Positions 7,867-14,695 of a stretch of 34,455 bases of DNA are shown here, piece after piece. This DNA is from Papillibacter sp. Lineage in GTDB: Bacteria > Bacillota > Clostridia > Oscillospirales > Oscillospiraceae. The position numbers and the translations under genes were made by a program. How positions within the stretch are numbered: the first letter of the stretch is position 1; every line of letters starts with the position of its first letter. Location of the stretch: assembly GCA_012838125.1 (NCBI GenBank), contig DUPW01000043.1, positions 1 to 34,455 of the forward strand. Reading direction: 5' to 3'. The notes beneath the pieces were generated by a model. That model had not been told where the DNA came from. It saw only the letters and a program-made list of their open reading frames with translations, and searched no databases.

Positions 7867-9096
7867 TTAGCATACAAGCACCGCGCCGTACCGCGATGCA
7901 AGGGCCGTCTCCTCCGGGCAGCACCCGCGCAAAACAGCCGCCGTTCCCGATACCACCCGCAGCGCCGCGTCAAGGGCTGCGCTCGACCCGGACAGAAAGC
8001 ACAGAGGCCGGCTGTTCTGGCTTTGAATCAAAGTGACAACGCTCTCGGCCTCCTGCGCCGAAAGCCCTTCAAGGGAAACGAAGACAACCTCCGCCCCCGT
8101 CTCCTCCGCCTGCCCGAGGGCGCGCTCAGCCGTCTCTTCAGGAGACAGCCCCTTCGCCCCCCGTTCCGCCGGTACTTTTAAGCCCGAAGCCTCCACCAGC
8201 GCCGTGGGCGAGGCGATAAGGCCGGAGGTATCCTCCACCCTGCACGGCGCGGGCTTGAGATTTGCGTACTTTTCGCGCAGGGCGCTTATGTACGAAGGCG
8301 TCGTTCCGCAGCAGCCGCCCACAATGCGCGCCCCAAGGGCGGCAAACTCCGCCATCTGCCCGGCAAAATCCTCCGGGCTGAGGTTGTATTCGCCATTTAA
8401 ATCCGGCATGCCCGCATTGGGCTTTACGATGAGGGGCTGGCGCGTTACACCCGCCATGCGCCGCACCACGGGTATCAAATCCCGGGGCGCTAGGGAGCAG
8501 TTGAGCCCCACCGCCGCCGCGCCCAAACGCTCCGCCGTAAGGGCGAAGCTCTCCGGCGTGCAGCCGAAATACGTCTGCCCGGATTTCATAAACGTCATGG
8601 TGACGAAAATGGGCAGGTTTGTGTTTTCCTTTATCGCCAGCATCGCCGCCTTCACTTCAAGAAGGTCACTCATGGTCTCGATGGCCACAAGGTCCACCCC
8701 CGCCTTCTCTCCGGCGATGGCCTGCTGGCGAAACAGCTCGTACGCTTCTTGGAAACTGAGGTTTCCGTTCGGGGCCAGAAATTCGCCGATGGGCCCTACA
8801 TCCAGCGCCGTGAGGGTCTTGCCCATGCCGGCGCGCTTTGTGATGGCCACGGCGGCGGAGATAACCTCATCCACGCTGTAGCCCGTGCCATGAAGTTCCC
8901 GGGCGTTTGCGCCGAAGGTATTCGTGCAGAGGATGTCACTGCCGGCGCGGGCGTAACCATTTTGGATTTCCTCAACAATGTGCGGCGCCGTCATGTTCAT
9001 AATGTCGGCCCGCATACCGGGTAAAAGCCCCCTCTTTTGGAGCTGTGAGCCCTGCGCCCCGTCAAAAAACACGAAATCTTTTGATAGAATCTGCAT
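7867..9096 (-). CDS. Homocysteine S-methyltransferase family protein with a vestigial pterin-domain-like tail
   Basis: A 409-residue protein. Residues 1-280 form a homocysteine methyltransferase barrel: FDGAQGSQLQ (11-20), CTNTFGAN (57-64), GLNC with zinc ligand Cys200, and GGCCGTTP with zinc ligands Cys262 and Cys263. It would bind zinc and activate homocysteine as methyl acceptor. After a linker, residues 318-409 resemble the first half of a MetH-type pterin-binding domain (PLCFLSGSSAALDAALR, SRYGAVLV), but the usual D-x-N and D-S-S residues are missing and the chain stops mid-barrel, so this part is probably non-catalytic. No cobalamin domain is present. Start 9096 has GAGGAGG upstream. 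It is the first gene of an operon with the DUF1015 gene. Confidence 0.85.
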   Translation of the reverse strand: MQILSKDFVFFDGAQGSQLQKRGLLPGMRADIMNMTAPHIVEEIQNGYARAGSDILCTNTFGANARELHGTGYSVDEVISAAVAITKRAGMGKTLTALDVGPIGEFLAPNGNLSFQEAYELFRQQAIAGEKAGVDLVAIETMSDLLEVKAAMLAIKENTNLPIFVTMTFMKSGQTYFGCTPESFALTAERLGAAAVGLNCSLAPRDLIPVVRRMAGVTRQPLIVKPNAGMPDLNGEYNLSPEDFAGQMAEFAALGARIVGGCCGTTPSYISALREKYANLKPAPCRVEDTSGLIASPTALVEASGLKVPAERGAKGLSPEETAERALGQAEETGAEVVFVSLEGLSAQEAESVVTLIQSQNSRPLCFLSGSSAALDAALRVVSGTAAVLRGCCPEETALASRYGAVLVC

Positions 9097-9127
9097 CTTT
9101 CTCCTCCTCTGCCGTGGTTTGCACATA

Positions 9128-9156
9128 ATAGTAATGGAACTGGTTCTAATTGTAAA
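9128..9156 (-). promoter_or_regulatory. Promoter of the homocysteine methyltransferase operon
   Basis: On the minus strand TTTACA (9156-9151), 17 nt, TACTAT (9133-9128). The spacer contains AGAAC-CA-GTTCC, a small inverted repeat that could be an operator. The leader is only about 25 nt, too short for a SAM or B12 riboswitch. Confidence 0.65.
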
Positions 9157-9195
9157 GTCTAAATAGGCGAAAAGGGCTCCAAAGCGAAGATTTCA

Positions 9196-9223
9196 TTGAA
9201 AAAATCTCCCCTTATGGTATAAT
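9196..9223 (+). promoter_or_regulatory. Promoter of the cytidylate-kinase-like gene
   Basis: TTGAAA (9196-9201), 16 nt, perfect TATAAT (9218-9223). It is divergent from the promoter at 9128-9156, about 40 nt apart. Confidence 0.7.
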
Positions 9224-9305
9224 GCTCCCATAAAGACACGCCATGCCCCTTGGGTAAAGAGCAAGAGGAGATAAGCTGGCTGTGTCGGAAACCGGGAGGG
9301 CTGTT

Positions 9306-9938
9306 ATGGATAAGTATATTGTAACGATCAGCCGTGAATTTGGCAGCGGCGGCAGGCTCATCGGCGAGGAGCTGGCAAGGCGCCTCGACATCCCCTTTTA
9401 CGATAAGGCCATCATCCAAATGGCCGCGGAAAAGAGCGGCCTGTCTTACGATTTCATTGAAAAGACCGAGGAAAAATCCGCCGGCGCGCCGATATACAAC
9501 ATCCCCTTAACGGCCACCTTCGCCGGCTACACAGCCATGGGATACATCGACACGCCCGTTAACGACAAGACTTTCCTGGCGCAGGCGGAAGTCATCCGCG
9601 ACATCGCCAAATCAAGCTGCGTGATTGTGGGCCGCTGCGCCGACTACATCCTGCGGGACGAACCGGGCCTTGTGCGGGTGTTCATCTCCGGCAAACTGGA
9701 AGACCGCATCATCCGCGCCGTAAAAAAGTACAATTTCCCCGAGGCCGGCGCCCTTGAGAAGATTCGCAAAATCGACAAAAGCCGCGCCAACTACTACCGG
9801 TACTACACCGACCAACACTGGGGCAGCGTGCATAATTACGACATAACCATCAATTCCTCCTTCACGGAAATTGACGGTGCCGTAGACGTTCTCCTCACGC
9901 TGCTGAATACCAAAGGCGTGACGCCGAAAAGCCCCTAA
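9306..9938 (+). CDS. Cytidylate kinase-like family protein
   Basis: A 210-residue protein of the cytidylate-kinase-like family (PF13189 type) common in Clostridia. The opening YIVTISREFGSGGRLIGEEL is diagnostic, with FGSGGRLIG in place of a classical Walker A, then LDIPFYDKAII, matching the Cmk-related fold. VIVGRCADYIL (about 106-116) is the second conserved block. The family is not shown to phosphorylate CMP, and its role is unknown. Start 9306 has GGGAGGG 5 nt upstream; a frame from 9282 lacks a ribosome site. It is followed by a terminator, so it is probably monocistronic. Confidence 0.85.
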   Translation: MDKYIVTISREFGSGGRLIGEELARRLDIPFYDKAIIQMAAEKSGLSYDFIEKTEEKSAGAPIYNIPLTATFAGYTAMGYIDTPVNDKTFLAQAEVIRDIAKSSCVIVGRCADYILRDEPGLVRVFISGKLEDRIIRAVKKYNFPEAGALEKIRKIDKSRANYYRYYTDQHWGSVHNYDITINSSFTEIDGAVDVLLTLLNTKGVTPKSP

Positions 9939-9951
9939 CCGCCGCAACCGG

Positions 9952-9980
9952 CGCCCCATGCACAAGGCATGGGGCGTTTT
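9952..9980 (+). terminator. Intrinsic terminator after the cytidylate-kinase-like gene
   Basis: CGCCCCATGC / GCATGGGGCG, a 10-bp stem with a 5-nt loop, followed by TTTT. It lies only about 34 nt before prmA, so some read-through may supply prmA. Confidence 0.8.
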
Positions 9981-10013
9981 AACCCCTATCCCACAAAACC
10001 GTCGGAGGCACAG

Positions 10014-10940
10014 ATGAACTGGCTTGAAGTCACCGTAAAAACAACACCCGAAGCCGTGGAGGAACTGGCCGAGCGGCTCACTGACCTTGGCGCCGAAGGC
10101 GTCGTCATTAACGACGAGGCGTCCATCCGCGAATTTCTGGACAATAACCCCACCGCGTGGGACTACGTGGACGATGAGGTGTTTGACGCCTACCGGGGTG
10201 AAACGTCGGTGCAGGTCTACCTTTCTGACGACGAAGAAGGCCGCATGAAGCTGGAGACGTTTCAAAAGGCGCTGCCCCACCATGAGTTTACCGTCAAAAC
10301 CGTGCGGGATGACGATTGGCTCAACAACTGGAAGCAGTTTTTCAAACCCATCGAAGTGGGCGAGCGCTTTCTCATCGTTCCGGAATGGGAAGCCGTTCCG
10401 GAGACGGACCGAGTCGTCCTGCGGATTGACCCGAAACACATATTCGGCAACGGCGGACACGCCACCACGCGCCTGTGCCTTGAGGCGGCGGAACGCTATC
10501 CCGCCAAGACCGTCCTCGATTTAGGCTGCGGCAGCGGCATCTTATCCATCGGCGCACTGCTTTTAGGAGCGGATAAGGCCATGGGTTTTGAAATCGTGCC
10601 GGACGCACCGGCGATTTGCCGTGATAACTGCGCCATCAATAACATCGAAGACGGGCGGCTGACCGTCTTCGTGGCAGACGTTCTGGCAAAAGGTATACTG
10701 GAAAAGTATGTGGGGAATACCAAATTTGACCTTGTCTTCTCCAACGTGGGCGCCGACTTTAACATCGCCCTTGTGGGTATCATCGCCCCCTATATCTCCC
10801 CCGGTGGCGTTCTGCTTTGCTCCGGCATCATCGACACCCGGGAGGACGAGGTGCGCCGGGCCATCGAAAGCGCCGGACTGACGGTGCTGGAGACGATGCG
10901 CGAGGACAACTGGAGCGCCTTTGCCGTGCGCGTAAACTAA
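10014..10940 (+). CDS. prmA: Ribosomal protein L11 methyltransferase
   Basis: A 308-residue SAM-dependent methyltransferase that trimethylates ribosomal protein L11. The N-terminal substrate domain starts MNWLEVTVKT; DDWLNNWKQFFKP (100-112) is the PrmA-specific W-x-x-x-W-K block; FGNGGHATTRLCLE (144-157) is the F-G-x-G-x-H-x-T-T motif; VLDLGCGSGILSIG (167-180) is the SAM site. Length is normal. The ATG at 10014 has GGAGG 5 nt upstream; an earlier in-frame start lies inside the preceding terminator. The following secreted-protein gene begins about 34 nt after the stop, so they are probably cotranscribed. Confidence 0.93.
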   Translation: MNWLEVTVKTTPEAVEELAERLTDLGAEGVVINDEASIREFLDNNPTAWDYVDDEVFDAYRGETSVQVYLSDDEEGRMKLETFQKALPHHEFTVKTVRDDDWLNNWKQFFKPIEVGERFLIVPEWEAVPETDRVVLRIDPKHIFGNGGHATTRLCLEAAERYPAKTVLDLGCGSGILSIGALLLGADKAMGFEIVPDAPAICRDNCAINNIEDGRLTVFVADVLAKGILEKYVGNTKFDLVFSNVGADFNIALVGIIAPYISPGGVLLCSGIIDTREDEVRRAIESAGLTVLETMREDNWSAFAVRVN

Positions 10941-10974
10941 CGCTTTATACACGATGGGGAAAGGAGTCCGGTAT

Positions 10975-12096
10975 ATGAGAAACCGCATACTGTCATTCCT
11001 GCTTGTTCTGGCTCTCTCCCTTGCCGTCGTGCTCCCCGCCGCCCGGGCGACGGAGGACGTTTTGTTTGCAGGCCTGAATAACAAGCTCTTTCCCCCCGAA
11101 AAGGAGACGATGCCCCGGTACTTCTCCGGCGTCATCTATATGCCGTATACCTTTTTCTCCTCGGACGATCTCGGTGTCTACTTCGCCAGTAACAACAGCG
11201 AAGACACCGTCCTCATCTATTCCAGCACGAAGCGCCTTGTCTTCAACGTGAAAACAGGAACGGTGTCTGACCATGAGGGCAAACAACTCTCACCCTCGGC
11301 AAAAGCGGCGGACGGTGTTGTGTACGTTCCCCTCTGGCTCGTGTGCAGCTTCTTCGGGCTGGATTACTCCGTGATATCTGCGGAGCCGGCGGACATTATC
11401 CGCATTAAATCCAGCAAAGACGTGCTCAACGACCGCACCTTCGCCAGCTTCTATAAGCCCACCATGCAGGCATACTATAATGAATACACGGGCGTCACAG
11501 AGCCCTCTCCCAGCACGCCCGTCTCCCCCACGCCGACGGAAACGCCGCAGGAGACGTATCCGGGCGTGACGCTCTTCCTCGGTTTCTTTGACCTTGCCCC
11601 CGGGCGCACGGAAATGGCGCTCTCGCAGCTTAGTTCCGCGCGATATAAGGCCTGCTTCTTCGCCACCGCGGAGGACGCGCGCCAAAACGGAGATCTGCTG
11701 CGCCGTATCGTAGCCGGCGGACACACCCTCGGTGTGTGGCTTCAAGACGGCACCTTTGAGGAATACGAGAAGGCCGCACGGCTTATTTTTGAAGCGGTAA
11801 AAACGGAGCCGCTGATTGTGGCGTCGGAATACGCAGTGCGTGAGGCGGCGGCAGACATGGCGCAGGAAAACAAGCTCATCTACTGGTCTCCCACGCGGCG
11901 GTATGTAAAAAATTTCACCCTAAACAGCTTTTCCAGTCAGCTTGCCACCCGCACCGGAACACGTGAGAGCCTGTTTTTTGCCTGCTCGGAGAATACCGTC
12001 TCCGTTCTCGGCTCCATTCTTTCGCATCTACGTTCCCGGGACTACAGCGTCCGGCGCATTACAGAAACGAGCGCCCCGACGGTCTCCGTCGGATAA
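10975..12096 (+). CDS. Secreted protein: stalk-like domain plus degenerate polysaccharide-deacetylase-like domain
   Basis: A 373-residue exported protein. Residues 1-26 are a signal peptide (MRNR, hydrophobic core, PAARA). Residues about 35-150 resemble copper-amine-oxidase N-terminal 'stalk' repeats (GVIYMPYTFFSSDDLG; GVVYVPLWLVCSFFGLDY). A Pro/Ser/Thr linker follows (175-195). Residues about 197-340 resemble a NodB polysaccharide deacetylase (KACFFATAEDARQNGDLLRRIVAGGHTLGVW), but the catalytic T-F-D-D-G motif is replaced by TLFLGFFDL and the metal-binding H-x-x-x-H is absent (only one His at 250). It is probably a non-catalytic wall- or glycan-binding protein; this is inference. AAAGGAG lies 8 nt before the ATG. 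It sits between prmA and the GlmU-like gene in one direction. Confidence 0.7.
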   Translation: MRNRILSFLLVLALSLAVVLPAARATEDVLFAGLNNKLFPPEKETMPRYFSGVIYMPYTFFSSDDLGVYFASNNSEDTVLIYSSTKRLVFNVKTGTVSDHEGKQLSPSAKAADGVVYVPLWLVCSFFGLDYSVISAEPADIIRIKSSKDVLNDRTFASFYKPTMQAYYNEYTGVTEPSPSTPVSPTPTETPQETYPGVTLFLGFFDLAPGRTEMALSQLSSARYKACFFATAEDARQNGDLLRRIVAGGHTLGVWLQDGTFEEYEKAARLIFEAVKTEPLIVASEYAVREAAADMAQENKLIYWSPTRRYVKNFTLNSFSSQLATRTGTRESLFFACSENTVSVLGSILSHLRSRDYSVRRITETSAPTVSVG

Positions 12097-12123
12097 GCAA
12101 TACTCTCCAAAGGCGGTAAAACA

Positions 12124-12870
12124 ATGAACAAGTCCATCAAAGCCGTAATTCTCGCAGCGGGAAAGGGCACGCGCCTGCGCACCGAGGGTGAGGACCTGCC
12201 GAAGGTCATGCGTGCGGCCTGCGGCCGTCCCCTCCTCCATTATGTGCTGGACGGCCTGTCCTTTCTAAACGATGAGGACATTATCCTCGTGGTGGGATAT
12301 AAGAAAGAACACGTCCTCGCCCGTTTTGGCCAGTATCCCCACGCCGTGCAGGAAGATCAGCTGGGAACGGGGCACGCCGTTATGGCCGCCGCCCCACTAC
12401 TTGAGGGCTTTCCCGGCGCCGTGCTCGTCTGCTGCGGTGATATGCCCCTCATCACGCGGGATACATACAGGGCGCTGATTGAAACCCACTTCGCGACAGA
12501 AAGCGCCTGCACGATTTTAAGCAGTGACACAAAGGAGCCCCTCCCCTTCGGGCGCATCATTCGGGACGAGGAAGGCGCCTTTCGGAAAATCGTTGAAGAT
12601 AAGGACTGCACCCCCGAGGAAAAGGCCGTCACGGAGCTCAACGCCGGCGTGTACGTCTTTCAGGCGGAGCTTCTGCTGCCGGCACTCGGCAAATTGCGCA
12701 ACACGAACGCGCAGGGCGAGTATTATCTCACGGACGTCCCCGAACTGCTCCTGAAGCAGGGCGAGAAAGTCGGCGTCTGCCGCCGCCCCCTCGGTGAGGA
12801 GATTATCGGCGTGAACACGCTGGAGCAGCTGCATGAAGTGGAGCAGATTCTCCGCGCACGGGAAGGCTGA
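12124..12870 (+). CDS. Stand-alone GlmU-type uridylyltransferase domain protein
   Basis: A 248-residue nucleotidyltransferase with all hallmarks of the N-terminal pyrophosphorylase domain of GlmU: LAAGKGTRL (10-18), PKVM (26-29), QLGTGHAV (79-86), CGDMPL with Asp106, ELNAGVY with Asn173, NAQGEYYLTD (195-204) and GVN with metal-binding Asn231. It would make UDP-GlcNAc from UTP and GlcNAc-1-phosphate, or a related sugar nucleotide. The left-handed beta-helix acetyltransferase domain of bifunctional GlmU (about 200 further residues) is absent: the stop is natural and followed by repeat sequence, not by a broken remainder. It lies 27 nt after the secreted-protein gene. Confidence 0.85.
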   Translation: MNKSIKAVILAAGKGTRLRTEGEDLPKVMRAACGRPLLHYVLDGLSFLNDEDIILVVGYKKEHVLARFGQYPHAVQEDQLGTGHAVMAAAPLLEGFPGAVLVCCGDMPLITRDTYRALIETHFATESACTILSSDTKEPLPFGRIIRDEEGAFRKIVEDKDCTPEEKAVTELNAGVYVFQAELLLPALGKLRNTNAQGEYYLTDVPELLLKQGEKVGVCRRPLGEEIIGVNTLEQLHEVEQILRAREG

Positions 12871-12962
12871 CGGGGAAAATACATAAAGGCGGTCAAGGCC
12901 GGCTCGGCAGGTCAATACCCCGACCATGCACCCTCTTGGCCATCGCCCCCTCGGGCGTTATC

Positions 12963-13351
12963 TGTTTTCAGGCAAGCGCAATTTCTTTGGTCACAATGCG
13001 TTTCTCAGGCAAGCATAATAAACCACTTGGGGCTTAATGCCCTCTCTCGTCCAGCCAACACTCTTTCGGGGAAAGCGCAATCTTCCCGGCATATTCAACC
13101 CTTTCGGGGAAAGCGCAGTCTCTCGGACAAGTGCAAACCTTTCGAGCAAAATGCAATCTCCCGGGCAAATGTAACCCCTCGGGCAACTTTGGATTGGGCG
13201 GGATAATCACAAGCGTCTGTCCAGCAACCACGAAAGTTCGACGGGACAGGCGCGCCAGTCAGCCGACAAACACGCCAGTTAGCCGGCAAACACGAGAACC
13301 GGAGGGGCAATCGCGAAAGTCTGCGGGTAAACGCGAGAGGCATTGGGTAAA
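12963..13351. repeat. Degenerate tandem-repeat array, 19-20 bp period
   Basis: From 13044 to 13195 the sequence divides into consecutive 19-nt units resembling CTTTCGGGCAAAGCGCAAT: 13063-13081, 13082-13100, 13101-13119, 13120-13138, 13139-13157, 13158-13176. Two of these (13063 and 13101) are identical over 18 nt. Weaker units extend left to 12963 with a few indels. From about 13229 to 13351 units have a 20-21 nt period resembling CACGCCAGTTAGCCGGCAAA (13251-13270, 13271-13290, 13291-13310, 13311-13331, 13332-13351). Both parts share a GGGCAAA-NGCG core, so they may be one diverged family. No coding sense is evident. The array ends about 50 nt before the tRNA promoter. Confidence 0.8.
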
Positions 13352-13400
13352 AGCTGGTTCATTTTCTGAAAATTCTCGGCATGAGATGTCCGCGAAAGTC

Positions 13401-13429
13401 TTGACAATCCCCGCTTCCTGTTGTAATAT
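13401..13429 (+). promoter_or_regulatory. Promoter of tRNA-Leu
   Basis: Perfect TTGACA (13401-13406), 17 nt, TAATAT (13424-13429), 14 nt before the mature tRNA 5' end. Strength fits a stable RNA gene. Confidence 0.88.
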
Positions 13430-13443
13430 GACTAAGCCGACAC

Positions 13444-13528
13444 GCGCGAGTGGTGGAATTGGCAGACTCGCTAGATTCAGGTTCTAGTGTGCAATACGCA
13501 CGTGCGGGTTCAAGTCCCGCCTCGCGCA
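13444..13528 (+). tRNA. tRNA-Leu (anticodon CAG)
   Basis: An 85-nt class II tRNA. The acceptor stem GCGCGAG pairs with CTCGCGC (13521-13527) plus discriminator A. The anticodon stem CTAGA/TCTAG encloses TTCAGGT with anticodon CAG at 13478-13480. The long variable arm GTGC-AATAC-GCAC and T-arm GCGGG-TTCAAGT-CCCGC are intact. CCA is not encoded. It is transcribed alone, from a near-consensus promoter to a strong terminator. Confidence 0.97.
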
Positions 13529-13540
13529 TTTATTCATTCT

Positions 13541-13581
13541 AATCCTGTAGTCATTGAGACTACAGGATTTTTTATCTTTTC
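13541..13581 (+). terminator. Intrinsic terminator of tRNA-Leu
   Basis: A perfect 12-bp stem, AATCCTGTAGTC / GACTACAGGATT, with an ATTGA loop, followed by TTTTTATCTTTT. Confidence 0.93.
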
Positions 13582-13689
13582 CTGTGTTTCCAAGGCTTTG
13601 GAACTTCGCTGTGGTGCTAAGTGTTTCTCCATCATTGCAAGCAGATTTTATTGCCCATGATGTGTCCATGGAAAAATTTCAACTAATAA

Positions 13690-13724
13690 AAGTAAGCCCC
13701 TCCAGATTTAGGAGGGGCTTACTT
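13690..13724 (-). terminator. Terminator hairpin overlapping the end of the remnant frame
   Basis: A perfect 14-bp stem, AAGTAAGCCCCTCC / GGAGGGGCTTACTT, with a 7-nt loop; on the minus strand it runs into TTTTATTAG. It would end transcription from the right, where only the remnant at 13708-13908 is visible. The other-strand tail is less U-rich. Confidence 0.75.
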
Positions 13725-13908
13725 CTACCACGGTGTCTGTTTTTTCCACACCATAAAAATCAGCACCATCTAATCTTGCATCTAATCTGGACTGAGGGTG
13801 CGCCGTAAAGGTGCGGAATCCTTTATCAATTTGCATCAGCCCCGGTTTGCTCGGTCCATGCCCGTTTCTAATCCAGCCTACGGCTTCCCCTCGTTGCGAA
13901 ACCATCAT
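13708..13908 (-). pseudogene. Possible 3' remnant of an unknown gene
   Basis: A 66-codon minus-strand frame whose last part reads like real protein (QIDKGFRTFTAHPQSRLD, GADFYGVEKTDTVVEV) and whose stop lies inside the terminator hairpin at 13690-13724. There is no ribosome site before its ATG, and only a few codons separate it from an upstream in-frame stop, so it is more likely the tail of a decayed gene than an intact small gene. I do not recognise the family. It lies in the lower-GC stretch just past tRNA-Leu, a common place for mobile-element debris, but nothing in it proves that origin. Confidence 0.3.
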
Positions 13909-14137
13909 ACAGGGCTCTACTCAAATGAAAACTGGTTCCCTGCAATTTTCTTGTACACATGTATTCAACATATGAGCGCATTTTAACCTTAAAATAACTT
14001 TTAGCGTTTGTTTTTAAGATGCCCCTTAGCCTTATAATTTGTATTATTATGATGAAAGCAGATAATTTTTAGTTTTCTGTGAGATATTTCCCCTCATTTC
14101 TTTAGTACATAGATGAGACGGAAAGGACGTGACGTGG
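13725..14137. other. Region between the remnant and the ECF sigma gene
   Basis: It contains the remnant frame (13708-13908) and then AT-rich sequence leading to the sigma-factor gene. TATAAT-like boxes occur near 14033, but no convincing -35 partner was found, and an ECF-type autoregulated promoter cannot be recognised by eye. No other gene is seen. Confidence 0.4.
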
Positions 14138-14695
14138 ATGGAAGACAGCAAAATCATTCAACTGTTCTATGAGCGCTCGGAGCAGGCGATTGATGAACTG
14201 GACATGAAGCATGGGGCGAAGATGAGACAAGCAGCGTTACATATTCTCGGCAACGCTCTGGACGCCGAGGAATGCGTTAACGACGCTTACCTTGCTGCAT
14301 GGAACACCATCCCGCCGGAGAAACCGGCTCCCCTGCTCACCTATGTGTGTAAGCTTGCGAGGAACCTTGCCATCAATCGCTATCATGCCAATACCGCCAA
14401 AAAGCGTAACAGCGCCTACGACCTTGTTCTGGACGAACTCGAGGAGTTCTTGCCCAACGGCAGGGGGACACCGGCTGAGGAATATGAAGTCCGGGAACTT
14501 GCCAATGCAATTAATGCTTTTGTTGACAGGCTCTGCTACGATGACCGGTACATATTCATGAGGCGCTATTGGTATTCAGACCCTGTGAAAGAGATTGCCG
14601 CAGCAATGCACTGGAAGAGCCACCGTGTTTCAGTCCGCCTTTCCCGTATCAGGAAGAATCTGAAAAACTATCTGAAGAAAGAGGGGCTGTTGTAA
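14138..14695 (+). CDS. ECF-type RNA polymerase sigma factor
   Basis: A 185-residue sigma-70 family protein of extracytoplasmic-function size. Region 2 includes LDAEECVNDAYLAAWNTIPPEKPAPLLTYVCKLARNLAINRYH (about 41-83), with the ECF D-A-x-x-x-W and R-N-x-x-x-[DN] elements. Region 4 (about 118-180) includes FVDRL-x5-RYIFMRRYWYSDPVKEIAAAM and a helix-turn-helix, SHRVSVRLSRIRKNLKNYL. Start 14138 has AAAGGA 10 nt upstream; a GTG at 14129 is too close to that site. Its stop overlaps the next ATG by one base (TAATG), the usual coupling of a sigma factor to its anti-sigma factor. GC is lower than in flanking genes. Confidence 0.88.
   Translation: MEDSKIIQLFYERSEQAIDELDMKHGAKMRQAALHILGNALDAEECVNDAYLAAWNTIPPEKPAPLLTYVCKLARNLAINRYHANTAKKRNSAYDLVLDELEEFLPNGRGTPAEEYEVRELANAINAFVDRLCYDDRYIFMRRYWYSDPVKEIAAAMHWKSHRVSVRLSRIRKNLKNYLKKEGLL

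Noticed and set aside
9097-9120. SAM or cobalamin riboswitch before the homocysteine methyltransferase
   Set aside because: The predicted leader is only about 25 nt.
12963-13351. CRISPR array
   Set aside because: Units are 19-21 nt, adjoin without spacers and diverge; there is no conserved repeat of CRISPR length and no cas gene.
13484-13669. 61-residue minus-strand frame ending in RRDLNPHVRIAH
   Set aside because: It runs antisense through tRNA-Leu and its terminator; R-D-L-N-P-type peptides are a well-known artefact of translating tRNA genes backwards.
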